Position numbers and translations under genes: made by a program | In this document: positions 22,402 through 31,763 of the stretch, in pieces | Layout: every line of letters starts with the position of its first letter | Numbering within the stretch: the first letter of the stretch is position 1 | The notes under the pieces: model-generated | What the model saw: only the letters and a program-made list of their open reading frames with translations | What the model was told of the DNA's origin: nothing | The model's database searches: none | From: a virus | IMG/VR virus record: IMGVR_UViG_3300031788_000069 | Span: 1-33,498 of that record | DNA length: 33,498 nucleotides | Direction: 5' to 3' (one strand)

Positions 22402-25400
22402 ATGCCAACTATTGCTGAGATGAATGTCCTATATACGGGCAACGACTCCAACTTTCAGACGGCCAATAACCGAGTCAAGGCGGGTCTCGTCGCAACAACC
22501 GATGCGGCGACGGATGCTGGGACGGCTGTCGATGGACTCATGGAACGAGTCTCGGCCCTTGCGGGAGTCCTAGGGCCTGCGGCAACCGAGTCCAGGGCCT
22601 TGGCGGCCGGATTAAGGGCATGCGCGAAGGGGGCGGGGGCTCTCGATGGGGCCATGGACGTCGCCAAAGCCGGGGCCTATGCAGCGGCCCTAGCCTCAAT
22701 GGTGGGGCCTGCCTCTGCACTCTCGGCTGAGTTCGCGACTCTCCAGCGAAGTGTCTCCTCCCTGAATAGGTCGTTCGCCTCACAGAACATCGCCAACTAT
22801 GGCACAAAGGCCCAAGACTCGGCGGTAAACGTCGGTGACCTGGGAACGTCGGCGGCAGCGGCAGAGCCGCAGATAGCGGCATTGAACGCCGAACTGGCGC
22901 GGATGCGGACTCTGAAGCCAGGCACGGTGAATGTGGGCGGCGGTGGGGCTGGCGGGGATGGCAGAGGTATCGGGCAAAGCGCCCTTGGCACAGCCGGAAT
23001 GCAGGTCGGACGCGCACTCACGAGGGACGTTACCGTTCCGATCCTCGCTGCGGGCGCGGCAAGCATATACGTGGCGACTCAGTTCGATGCAGCCATGACG
23101 AAGGTGCAGGCACTCTCGGGAATCAGCAAACAGCAGACCCAAGAGTGGGGTAAGGAGATCCTTGCTCTCGGCCCAAAAATTGGCATTATGCCCACCGAAT
23201 TGGCGAAGGGCCTCTTCTACGTAGCGAATGAGATTAAAGGCAGCGGTAGGGCCATGGAAGTCCTTACTGAGGCTGGCAAGATGTCTGCGATCGGGATGGG
23301 GGAAACCCTTTCCAATGCCAAAGCTCTTACGTTCGTGCTTCACGACTACGCCAGCGCAAATATGACGGCGGCGCACGCATCAGATATATTGGTCGCCGCC
23401 ACGCGCGTGGGGAATTTTGATACCGAGACATTAACTACCAATCTCGGCAAGCTCTTACCTATCGCTTCGGCGATGAAGATTCCTTTCGATCAGGTTGCTG
23501 GTGCAATCGCGGCGATGACGAAAGAGGGGGCGACGGTACCCCAGGCAACCACGGGCCTTGCTCGCATGCTCCAGAACCTTGAGAAGCCCTCGAAGGCAGC
23601 TCAGGCCGACTTCAAGCTAATTCACATGAGCGCGGCTGAGGTTGCGCATGAAATGCAGACCGACCTATTTGGCGCTCTTGTGCGCGTCAAGGCGGCTGCC
23701 GACGCTCATAACGTGTCACTCACTCGCCTTTTCACTACCCAGAATTCCTGGAAGGCTGCTTTAGCGGGGCTTGGTGACAACCTAGAGGACTCCAGAAGGT
23801 CCTTTGATGAAGTGGCCCATTCCGCTGACTCACTCGCCAGGGCGATGGGCATTACCGATGAAGGGGAGATGCAGGACTTCAAGAAGACTCTTGCATCTAT
23901 CGAAGCCGCTGGAATATCCCTCGGACATTCCCTTTCTCCCATAGCACAAGTCCTTGCACTTGACATAAAGGACCTTGCCGACGAGTTTGCGGGACTAGAC
24001 AAAGACACTCAGCTTATAATTGTGCGGCTCGCTTTACTTCTAGCTGCTATCGGACCTGTCATCACCGCGTTTGGACTCCTAGAGAAGGCGATGGTATTGG
24101 CCAAGGGCGCGAACGTGGGGATGAACTTGGCCCTATGGCTGACGGTCCCCGCTGGAAATGCCGCCGCTGGAGGGCTTGCTACCGCCGGCGCAGGCGCGAC
24201 GAGAGCCGCTGGCCTGTTCGCCGCTCTGAAAACGGAAATTAACGGAGCACGGCTTGCCATGACCGGACTGTCGGTGGCCGTGGCCGCTTATGGTGGATGG
24301 GAGGTTGGATCGCTCATCAGCAAGAAATTTGATGAGGGGGCACAGGAAAACGGCTACGATAACTTCGGCTCTCAGCTTTACGGAAAGCTCGGAGGGATGT
24401 CCGATCTCTTTGATGTTTCTGGCGGTCAACACAAAACTGGCGACGAACAGCAAGCTGAGGCTGAGACAGGCGCCCCAGGGTTTTACGGAAAGTGGAATAG
24501 TCCCGCGGCTTTCAAAATGCGGAAGGAAAAAGCCGATCGTCAGAAAGCGGCGGCTGAACTGCGCTCCTATCTGGCTGAGCTAAATGCGATCGATGCGGCC
24601 AAGAAAGCAGGGAAGCCTAAGCCCGGCTCAACTGGCGGCGGGGACGGTTCGTCTTCAGGCGCGGACGGTTCGTCTTCAGGCGGCAAGCAGTCTGACGCAC
24701 AGCGCGAACAGGATCAACGGTTGCAAGGGCTCAAGGATCGGCTCCAGTCCCTAGGCCTGACGATCCGCATGTACGGAAATGAGTCCGATTCGGCGGCGAT
24801 GAAAGACGAGCTGCTCTTTGGGGAATTCGCGACCGACGCGCAAAAGGCCAGAGGACTCGCTCTCGCAATGAAGCAACTGGGAGCGGCGAACCGTGAACAT
24901 GCGGCTATGTCGCTTTACGGCACCGCCTACGAGAAGCTCTCACCCCAGCAGAAGGACTCAGCCGATGTTTTGGCCATGACGCGCCTTACAGAGGCGCGGA
25001 AGGCCGCGACGGAGGCGCTCAAGGCATATAAGGAGGAGATCCAGGGTCTCAATAAGGACGTTGCCAAGGCAAATGCCGACGTCCTTATTGCCAAGGCCAC
25101 CTCGGACGAGGACGCTATCGCACTGGAGAAATACGGGAAGGCCTTCGCGGCCCTCACGGACCCAACTCATATCGCGGGTATCAAGGCGCTTGCAAAGGCG
25201 GCAAAGGACCTCAAGGCCGCGCAATACGATGGGTCTGAGGCCGTCTTCGATGATGGCAGTGAGCTTGCCCAGAAGTACAGGGACGAGAAGAACAAAGCGG
25301 CAGCGTCCGTCGATCCTTCCAAGGCAGCGTTCGACGATGGCAGCGAGGCCGCAGCGGCTCAGAAGAAGCGGTATCTCGATACCTTCGCTTCGGCTATGCG

Positions 25401-26205
25401 GACCTTGACCAAGGAGCTTGACAACTACGGCAAGGCATCCAAGGAGGCGAGGGTCCAGGCCCTGCAGTTCGACGAGACTGGCCAGAAGATGACCAAAGAT
25501 CAAGCGACGCAGATCGTCCAACTCCAGGACTACGTCGCAAAGGTCAAGGCGATCCGCGAGCATCTGAACGAGATAGCTGAGCAAGGCGCCTCGATCATCA
25601 GCGGGGGCGTGCAGCGCATCATGGAGCATGGCACTCGCGGGCTAGGCGGCTACCTCCAACAGAGCGTCCAATCGACAGTCAAGGACGATGCGGTTAAGTT
25701 AGTACAATCGAAGGCCAAGGAGGGCCTAGACAAGGTTCTGGGCCTCAAAAAGCAGGACCCTATGGTTGCGGCGATCAACAAGAACATCGCAGCTCTCAAC
25801 CAGAACACCCAGGCTCTTACAGGTTCAGATCCGGCCACGCCAGGGACCTCGGGGGGGGACTCCGGATTCCTGTCGACTCTTGGCGGCTCCTCTGGGAGCC
25901 AAGGTTTAGGAGGGTTTCTTGGAAGCTTGAGCCAGTTCGCGCCTTTTATTCCCCACTTCGCTGACGGCGGGAACTTCTCCGGCGGCAACATCCTGGTCGG
26001 CGAGCGCGGGCCCGAAATCATCAACATGGGCAGTCGGTCTGGAAGCGTCACTTCCAACGACAAGCTAGGCGGCACGGTCAACCACAACTACGACGTAGGC
26101 GGCATCCACATCCATGGCGATGCGTCGGAGCGAAACCAATTGTCGGCCAAGCAGCATGCCGACCGCATCTTTAAGCACCTGAGGGCTGCACACAACGCGA
26201 GATAA
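22402..26205 (+). CDS. Tail tape measure protein
   Basis: The 1267-residue protein sets tail length; at about 0.15 nm per residue it predicts a tail near 190 nm. Residues about 235-470 match the TP901-type tape measure domain (FDAAMTKVQALSGI, LSNAKALTFVLHDYASANMTAAHASDILVAAT, FDQVAGAIAAMTKEGATVPQATTGLARM). A hydrophobic region follows (LAGLDKDTQLIIVRLALLLAAIGPVI), then a Gly/Ser linker and long charged coils. The end (HFADGGNFSGGNILVGERGPEIINMG) is a common C-terminal signature. A 21-bp tandem unit lies at 24642-24682, and FDDGSE repeats at about 948-980. It should be coated by the chaperone. Confidence 0.93.
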   Translation: MPTIAEMNVLYTGNDSNFQTANNRVKAGLVATTDAATDAGTAVDGLMERVSALAGVLGPAATESRALAAGLRACAKGAGALDGAMDVAKAGAYAAALASMVGPASALSAEFATLQRSVSSLNRSFASQNIANYGTKAQDSAVNVGDLGTSAAAAEPQIAALNAELARMRTLKPGTVNVGGGGAGGDGRGIGQSALGTAGMQVGRALTRDVTVPILAAGAASIYVATQFDAAMTKVQALSGISKQQTQEWGKEILALGPKIGIMPTELAKGLFYVANEIKGSGRAMEVLTEAGKMSAIGMGETLSNAKALTFVLHDYASANMTAAHASDILVAATRVGNFDTETLTTNLGKLLPIASAMKIPFDQVAGAIAAMTKEGATVPQATTGLARMLQNLEKPSKAAQADFKLIHMSAAEVAHEMQTDLFGALVRVKAAADAHNVSLTRLFTTQNSWKAALAGLGDNLEDSRRSFDEVAHSADSLARAMGITDEGEMQDFKKTLASIEAAGISLGHSLSPIAQVLALDIKDLADEFAGLDKDTQLIIVRLALLLAAIGPVITAFGLLEKAMVLAKGANVGMNLALWLTVPAGNAAAGGLATAGAGATRAAGLFAALKTEINGARLAMTGLSVAVAAYGGWEVGSLISKKFDEGAQENGYDNFGSQLYGKLGGMSDLFDVSGGQHKTGDEQQAEAETGAPGFYGKWNSPAAFKMRKEKADRQKAAAELRSYLAELNAIDAAKKAGKPKPGSTGGGDGSSSGADGSSSGGKQSDAQREQDQRLQGLKDRLQSLGLTIRMYGNESDSAAMKDELLFGEFATDAQKARGLALAMKQLGAANREHAAMSLYGTAYEKLSPQQKDSADVLAMTRLTEARKAATEALKAYKEEIQGLNKDVAKANADVLIAKATSDEDAIALEKYGKAFAALTDPTHIAGIKALAKAAKDLKAAQYDGSEAVFDDGSELAQKYRDEKNKAAASVDPSKAAFDDGSEAAAAQKKRYLDTFASAMRTLTKELDNYGKASKEARVQALQFDETGQKMTKDQATQIVQLQDYVAKVKAIREHLNEIAEQGASIISGGVQRIMEHGTRGLGGYLQQSVQSTVKDDAVKLVQSKAKEGLDKVLGLKKQDPMVAAINKNIAALNQNTQALTGSDPATPGTSGGDSGFLSTLGGSSGSQGLGGFLGSLSQFAPFIPHFADGGNFSGGNILVGERGPEIINMGSRSGSVTSNDKLGGTVNHNYDVGGIHIHGDASERNQLSAKQHADRIFKHLRAAHNAR
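24642..24682 (+). repeat. 21-bp tandem repeat in tape measure gene
   Basis: GGACGGTTCGTCTTCAGGCG occurs twice in tandem with a 21-base period and encodes the Gly-Ala/Gly-Asp-Gly-Ser-Ser-Ser linker. A recent slippage duplication is likely. Confidence 0.85.
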
Positions 26206-26208
26206 CCA

Positions 26209-26868
26209 ATGCCATTCCACAACGTCGTCCTGAACTCCACCATCTCGGTAAATGGCTGGAAGCCCTCTCGCCTGTCAAACGTCTCGATCACGGATACAAA
26301 GAGCTTCAGTGAGTCCAGGTTCGCTCGCTCGCCTTGGCCAAGGCATAAATACTCGATCCCCTTCGAGAACCTTGAGCAGAGCGACCGGATCTACCTAAAC
26401 AACTTCTACGACGGGAGGGTGCAGACTACCTATTCGTTCCTCCTATGGGACCGTGACGAGTGCTATCTCAATGCCCAGCAGATAGGGGTTGGAGATGGCT
26501 CGACGACGGTGTTCCAGTGCGGAGTGACGGTAGGGGACTCGACATACTCGACCTTCAAGCCCCTGCTCCACCCGGTTCCAACTGGCGTGGCGATCCCTGT
26601 TGAGCTTGCTGGGCGCTGGCCTGGAACGACATTAACATCCTGGACGGTCGAGGTCGACGGCGTCACCATGGCCGAGGGAACAGACTACACCGTCAATGCC
26701 CTGACGGGGGCCTTCACCTTTGCCGTGGCACCAGCCAACACCTATACCGTAGTCATCACGGGTTGGGTCTATATGTGCGTCCGCTTCTATGGTGAGGAGT
26801 TCGCCATGGAGCTTGATTCCATTATCGGCGCCATCAGGCCAGACTTTATCGAGTGCTTCAACGAATAA
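26209..26868 (+). CDS. DUF2460-family tail protein
   Basis: The 219-residue protein belongs to the conserved tail-tip gene series of gene-transfer agents and related siphophages. The N-terminal part (MPFHNVVLNSTISVNGWKPS, FSESRFARSPWPRHKYSI) and the middle beta module (GDGSTTVFQCG ... WTVEVDGVTMAEGTDYTVNALTGAFTF) fit DUF2460. The C-terminus (YGEEFAMELDSIIGAIRPDFIE) is also typical. It follows the tape measure with a three-base gap and precedes the DUF2163 gene, the usual order. It forms part of the distal tail/hub. Confidence 0.85.
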   Translation: MPFHNVVLNSTISVNGWKPSRLSNVSITDTKSFSESRFARSPWPRHKYSIPFENLEQSDRIYLNNFYDGRVQTTYSFLLWDRDECYLNAQQIGVGDGSTTVFQCGVTVGDSTYSTFKPLLHPVPTGVAIPVELAGRWPGTTLTSWTVEVDGVTMAEGTDYTVNALTGAFTFAVAPANTYTVVITGWVYMCVRFYGEEFAMELDSIIGAIRPDFIECFNE

Positions 26869-26871
26869 GCC

Positions 26872-28551
26872 ATGTCCCTTCTTGCTTCTCTCGATTCGGC
26901 AACACCCTTGGCGGTGTCGTCCAACACGGTACTGTCCGGCGATCACACATGCGCTGGGCTAAACCTGACGCTAACGGTCAAAATCGCCTACAACTGGTTT
27001 GATCCTGCCTGGATTACATCCGTCACCTACAATGGCATCCCTCTCACGGTGGTTCCTTTGAGCGCCAATGCCTTTACCTACGGCAACGTCGAGACGATTG
27101 TTTACAAGCTCGTGCGGCCTCCAGTTGGGACCTTTCCCGTCGTCATCGAGTGCCAATATGCGACCAACATCATCGCCCTTGTCGAGTCCTGGAATAACAC
27201 TACGGGCGAGGTCGAGCTTGTATCGTTCGATGCTGAGTTTGGCAGCCCGACTCCAGGCGGCGGCTCCTACCAATTCACTCCCAATCTGGGAGACATTGTC
27301 ACAACGTTCATCGCCTACAATTCGTCCACGGTTCCGACTCCAGGCGGTGGACTGACATTGGCGACAAGCGATGCGGTTGGATCCTCTTTTGGCGCGGCAA
27401 GCTCATACGTCACTGCCCCCTCGACTTCCCTGATTACCTACTCGTGGTCGGGCATAGGCGGTACGGGATACGCGACGACTGGAATCATGCTCCAAGCGGG
27501 CCCTCAGCTCATCACGACGAGGACGCACCCGCCTGGCCTTCTCACGTCGGCAAGTAGGTGCGCGGCGGTTTTAATTCAAAGACAAGACGGCTCGCAATTT
27601 GGGCTTACTGACACCCCTTACCAGTTCTCGTTCAATGGCCTTACCTACCAAACGCTCCAAGGCGCCGACGCATCGAACGTCCACCAAGAGGCGGGAACGG
27701 GCGTAGATGACTTCGAAGTCGCGACGATCCTGAATGATGCCCTCAACTATGTGACATCCACGGATGTGCGCGGCACACGATACAACAACTCTTGGTGGAC
27801 GCTATTCGAGATTGACTATCTTAATCCGAGTGCGGGCGCCATGATTATTGGTACCTACCGATGCTCACGGGTTCAGACGACAGACACAGGCATGAAATTT
27901 GTCTTGCTCTCGATCAAGTCGATTCTCAAGCAGACGACCGGTCGCGTCTATTCGGCCAACTGCGATGTCCTGCGATTTGGCGACATTCGCTGCGATCCTT
28001 CTCAAACCGTCAGGGCGGCGATGTCGACATCCATGACCGTGTGTTCGGCGGGAGTGGCAGACCAATTCACGGTCGATTTCACGGGCGGAACAAAGCCCTC
28101 CGGCTACTACAACTTCGGAGATGCGACGTTCACGGCTGGAGCAAACGATGGCTTGGCTGGGCAAATCAAAGCCCATATTGCGATCACGCCAGGGGGCTAT
28201 TCCTCGGTCGTCGTCTACGCCCTAGGCGACTATTCGACCTACGGCGGCAGCACCTGGATTTCGCTCCAGGCCGGAAACCTGAACCACGTTCCGGCTGCCG
28301 GGGCTTGGTGGCTGCAGGTTGCGGCGAACCCGGCTACGGTGACACGCGTCGTATTCCGAACGCCAGCACCCTACCAAATAGCGATCGGGGACGTGGCCAC
28401 TCTCTGCTTTGGCTGCGATAGACGTAAGGCGACGTGCATGACCGTCCCCAACGCGAGCAACCCGAGCACTACCAATGTCGAGAATTTCCATGGCTGGTAT
28501 CTGCCAAACCCAGATGTCATCAATGTGGTCGGGAAGTCCAATGTCCAATAG
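26872..28551 (+). CDS. DUF2163-family tail hub protein with extra N-terminal and CBM5/12-like domains
   Basis: The 559-residue protein: residues about 215-390 and 495-555 show DUF2163 patterns (ASRCAAVLIQRQDG, FGLTDTPYQFSFNGLTYQTL, CDVLRFGDIRC, and GCDRRKATC with NVENFHGWYLPNPDVI near the end). DUF2163 proteins alone are about 290 residues. Here an added N-terminal beta domain (residues 1-210) and a CBM5/12-like insert (about 440-482, VVVYALGDYSTYGGSTWISLQAG ... AWWL) explain the size. It sits in the tail-tip series. Cysteines around 364, 374, 512, 515 and 522 may bind metal. Confidence 0.85.
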   Translation: MSLLASLDSATPLAVSSNTVLSGDHTCAGLNLTLTVKIAYNWFDPAWITSVTYNGIPLTVVPLSANAFTYGNVETIVYKLVRPPVGTFPVVIECQYATNIIALVESWNNTTGEVELVSFDAEFGSPTPGGGSYQFTPNLGDIVTTFIAYNSSTVPTPGGGLTLATSDAVGSSFGAASSYVTAPSTSLITYSWSGIGGTGYATTGIMLQAGPQLITTRTHPPGLLTSASRCAAVLIQRQDGSQFGLTDTPYQFSFNGLTYQTLQGADASNVHQEAGTGVDDFEVATILNDALNYVTSTDVRGTRYNNSWWTLFEIDYLNPSAGAMIIGTYRCSRVQTTDTGMKFVLLSIKSILKQTTGRVYSANCDVLRFGDIRCDPSQTVRAAMSTSMTVCSAGVADQFTVDFTGGTKPSGYYNFGDATFTAGANDGLAGQIKAHIAITPGGYSSVVVYALGDYSTYGGSTWISLQAGNLNHVPAAGAWWLQVAANPATVTRVVFRTPAPYQIAIGDVATLCFGCDRRKATCMTVPNASNPSTTNVENFHGWYLPNPDVINVVGKSNVQ

Positions 28552-29107
28552 CGCTCCTTTCGGATCGGCAGCTTGCATCCCGCCAATCGAATGGTATCGG
28601 GAGCGTTTTGCCGGGATTGTTCTGTCCTACGTTGGGACTCCGTTCAGCAAGCACGGAAGGGAGCCTCGAAAGGGCCTTGATTGCGCTGGAGTCGTGATCT
28701 GCGGGATTCGCGAGGCGGGACTCGACTGTACCGACTACCCATATATTCTCAATTCCCAGCCGGATCTCTTTGACCTCATCCTCAAGTGGGCGCAAGAGAA
28801 CCTGGAGGAAGGTGACCGTCCTCTTCAAAGGGGCGATGTCCTGGCTATGCGCTGGAGCCATATGCCTAACCATATGGCGGTTTACGTCGGCAATAACACC
28901 ATCGTTCACGCGATCCCTGGGAAAGAGAGGGGAGTTAAGGCGACGCTTATGGATTACTCGGTAGAGGACCGCATCAAGAGCATCTGGCGGCTCCGATTCG
29001 GGGATTCCCGCACATTGGCAAGATGTCAGTATGCGGGGGAAATATCCAATTTTAGCCCCGAAAACTTCCACTTACCAAAGATTGACAAGGAGATCGGTAG
29101 ACCATGA
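28541..29107 (+). CDS. NlpC/P60-type tail peptidase
   Basis: The 188-residue protein has the NlpC/P60 catalytic pattern: Cys48 in KGLDCAGVV, His111 in NHMAVYVGN and the following His123 (VHAIPG). It should cut peptidoglycan during entry. The start at 28541 is chosen because the longer frame (28475) overlaps the upstream gene by 77 bases, while this ATG overlaps by only 11 and begins a clean domain. It overlaps the tip protein gene (ATGA). It stands third in the tail-tip order, as in gene-transfer agents. Confidence 0.88.
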   Translation: MSNSAPFGSAACIPPIEWYRERFAGIVLSYVGTPFSKHGREPRKGLDCAGVVICGIREAGLDCTDYPYILNSQPDLFDLILKWAQENLEEGDRPLQRGDVLAMRWSHMPNHMAVYVGNNTIVHAIPGKERGVKATLMDYSVEDRIKSIWRLRFGDSRTLARCQYAGEISNFSPENFHLPKIDKEIGRP

Positions 29108-31752
29108 GCTGGAGCGTTGCCGGTGCCGTAGTTGGGGGCGCGATAGGCTCTCTTGCCGGTGGAATAGGCATGGGCGCAGGCGCTGAATGGGGGGCGACGA
29201 TCGGCGGTCTTGCCGAAGGCATATTTGGACCCTCTGGGCACGTCTACGCTGATAAACGGTATTCGACGGTCTCGTACGGGACGCCAATTGCGCGGGTTTG
29301 GGGTGCTGGACGTGCCAACTGTGGCGTCGTTTGGGCTGCCCGCAATTCCTACGGAGAGTACATGACGGAGGTCGATGAAGGCAGCAGCAAGAAGGGAGAC
29401 GCTTCCCAGCATTGGTTCTGCACGATCTGCGTCGTAGTTGCCGAAACAGGCTTTACCTTCCCTGATGGCTCTCAGCTTGAGCGCAAAATCACGATCAATC
29501 GGATTTGGGCGGGCGATGAGATCATCTACGCCAACCCAGCTATCTACAATAGCCCGTGGCAATCGGGTGTGACCTATAATTTCGGGGATATCGTTAAGGC
29601 CTCTGACGGATACTTCTACTCATCGCTTGCGGATGGCAACATCCAGAACCCGGCCGGAGGAGCGCACCCGCTTTGGTGGCAGAAGATATCGGCATCGATG
29701 GTGACCAATAATATCACGGTCCATCCTGGGCCGTCCGAGTCTTGCTTCACGATGGCTGCCGACTCGACGATCACAACTCACGACGGCGTCTCGGTCACCT
29801 CGGCCAACAGAGGGTTTACCAATTTCGTCCTCAATGGCTTCGATACCTACTACTGTGGCAACACTATCCCTCAGAATGTGACGGTAGAATGCGCGACGGC
29901 ATCAGTTACGGACGCCGACGTCCTGACCGATTTGGCTAGGTTGTGCGGCGTGCCCCTATCGAGAATCAATTTCTCTGCATGTCAGAACCCTTGTACTGGA
30001 TTCACTCAGGACAATAGGCTTTCGGGCGAGGAGATGATGAATAACTTCTGCCTCGCGAAGGGCTACGACATTACTGAGATTGACGGATACCTCATGGCGA
30101 TTCCAAGGGGGTCGCAACCTGTCGTGACGATCCCCGATGGGGATATGGGCGCTACGCTCGATGGGCTAAAGGTCAATGACCGACTCCCCACCGACACCAT
30201 GGCCGACACGAGGCCATTGCATTCGCAGATTTCGGTTCGGTATCGAAGTCCCTCACAGTTCTTCAGGGTAATTGACATCCTGTCCCCGGCCCGTGGGGAC
30301 TGCCTTGCCGAAAATCCATGGCAGTTCGAGTCGAATATGTCGCTTACGGACGACGAGGCAGCCCAGATGGCGGCAAGACTCATCGACATCGAGTGGCTGG
30401 AGGCCGGTGGCAAATTTGGGCCCCTCCGGCTGTCGGGCGAATATGGTTATCTCGCTCAGTGCGGTGTAGTGATCGCCAACGATAATGGCGTGCCTACCCG
30501 GTTCCGGATTACCGACTTCGACTGGGTGCCTGGCCTTGTCACTCTCTCGCTCGTGCGTGACGAGGTCCAGGTCCTCATTCAAAACAACTCAGGCGACGCA
30601 GGCGAGGGCCCGATTTTGCCGGGGCAGCTGTCGGTAGCGGCGTTCATGATCGCATCGCCCATAGCTGATGCGTCCTCGGACCTAGCGAAGTTCCCCGGAT
30701 TCTATGTCTGGGCAAGGACGGCGCCCTCGAACACCCCGGTCACTATCTACTATAGCTACGATAACTTCGCGACCTATGTCGTCGGCCCATCGATCAACTA
30801 CCTCCATAACTTCGGTCTCACTCAAACGATGGCACTTGGCGACGCATCGGGCCCAGGCTATGAGACGACGAACTACACGTCCGTCAAGTACACGATCGGG
30901 GCGCTCATGCACAGCGACGACTATGACCAAAGCGCCGTAAGGGATGGGATTCAGACTGCGCTGATTGGCAATGAGTGGGTCGGAATTGTCGGCGTCGGCA
31001 CAGTGTCTGGAGGAGTCCAACAGATAGGCCCTGGCCTGATTCGAGAAGTTCAAGGCAGCGTCGGCACGGGGCACGTCACAGGCGAACAATACGCCCTGGG
31101 AAACCTGCCATCGAACATCAACAAGGGGAATATCTGCAAGGTCCAGGTGGACCCCTCGCACATCGGCCAGACCGTATATGTGCAATGCCTCACTCGGTCT
31201 CAGGAGCTAGGCGACGTCCCGGTTCAGTCCTGCGTGATCCAGGCTCCCGTGACCATGGTCGCGGTCAACCCAACGTCGGTAACGGCTTGCGCGACTTCCT
31301 ATTCGGGCACTTCCGAGATTGCGACTTTCAACATCGAGCTTGGAGGCGTCCCTCCATCAGGCCAGTCCTACTACTGGCAGTATTCGACCAACGCTGGTTC
31401 TAGCTGGTCATCGTCGGTTGTAGGAGGCACCTCTTACACCCCTCCCACATTTACAAGCGGGACGATGCGCGTGAGAGCCCAGGCGATTTTGACCTCTGGG
31501 CAAACCGGGAGCTGGGTTTCCTCGGCTGACGTCACCTATTCGGCTCCAGCGCAGAGCTACCAGGAAGCTCCTTCTGGAGCCATCGACGGCACCAATACCA
31601 CCTTTGGGCTGACCCACCCGCCTCGTACGGGGACGCTCTTGCTCTATCTGAATGGAGTACTGACCACGGCTTACACCCTGGCCGGATCGACGATCACAAT
31701 GACGACGGCGCCCTCCATTGGCGCCTCTCTTTACGCTTCCTACACCTACTAA
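29104..31752 (+). CDS. Tail tip / host specificity protein with CBM-like and C-terminal beta modules
   Basis: The 882-residue protein ends the tip series. It starts with a glycine-rich hydrophobic segment (residues 4-40) and YADKRYSTVSYGTPIARVWGAGRANCGVVW, as in tip proteins. Residues 151-192 are a CBM5/12-like module (WQSGVTYNFGDIVKASDGYFYSSLADG ... HPLWWQ). The middle carries the hub fold (VNDRLPTDTMADTRPLHSQISVRYRSP). An Ig/FN3-like part (YYWQYSTNAGSSWSS) and a C-terminal beta module (GAIDGTNTTFGLTHPPRTGTLLLYLNGV) follow; these are common in receptor-binding tail proteins. Confidence 0.85.
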   Translation: MSWSVAGAVVGGAIGSLAGGIGMGAGAEWGATIGGLAEGIFGPSGHVYADKRYSTVSYGTPIARVWGAGRANCGVVWAARNSYGEYMTEVDEGSSKKGDASQHWFCTICVVVAETGFTFPDGSQLERKITINRIWAGDEIIYANPAIYNSPWQSGVTYNFGDIVKASDGYFYSSLADGNIQNPAGGAHPLWWQKISASMVTNNITVHPGPSESCFTMAADSTITTHDGVSVTSANRGFTNFVLNGFDTYYCGNTIPQNVTVECATASVTDADVLTDLARLCGVPLSRINFSACQNPCTGFTQDNRLSGEEMMNNFCLAKGYDITEIDGYLMAIPRGSQPVVTIPDGDMGATLDGLKVNDRLPTDTMADTRPLHSQISVRYRSPSQFFRVIDILSPARGDCLAENPWQFESNMSLTDDEAAQMAARLIDIEWLEAGGKFGPLRLSGEYGYLAQCGVVIANDNGVPTRFRITDFDWVPGLVTLSLVRDEVQVLIQNNSGDAGEGPILPGQLSVAAFMIASPIADASSDLAKFPGFYVWARTAPSNTPVTIYYSYDNFATYVVGPSINYLHNFGLTQTMALGDASGPGYETTNYTSVKYTIGALMHSDDYDQSAVRDGIQTALIGNEWVGIVGVGTVSGGVQQIGPGLIREVQGSVGTGHVTGEQYALGNLPSNINKGNICKVQVDPSHIGQTVYVQCLTRSQELGDVPVQSCVIQAPVTMVAVNPTSVTACATSYSGTSEIATFNIELGGVPPSGQSYYWQYSTNAGSSWSSSVVGGTSYTPPTFTSGTMRVRAQAILTSGQTGSWVSSADVTYSAPAQSYQEAPSGAIDGTNTTFGLTHPPRTGTLLLYLNGVLTTAYTLAGSTITMTTAPSIGASLYASYTY

Positions 31753-31763
31753 GGAGAACCTCT

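Noticed and set aside
28475-28540. Longer start for the NlpC/P60 gene
   Set aside because: It would overlap the DUF2163 gene by 77 bases with residues unlike the family; ATG 28541 fits better.
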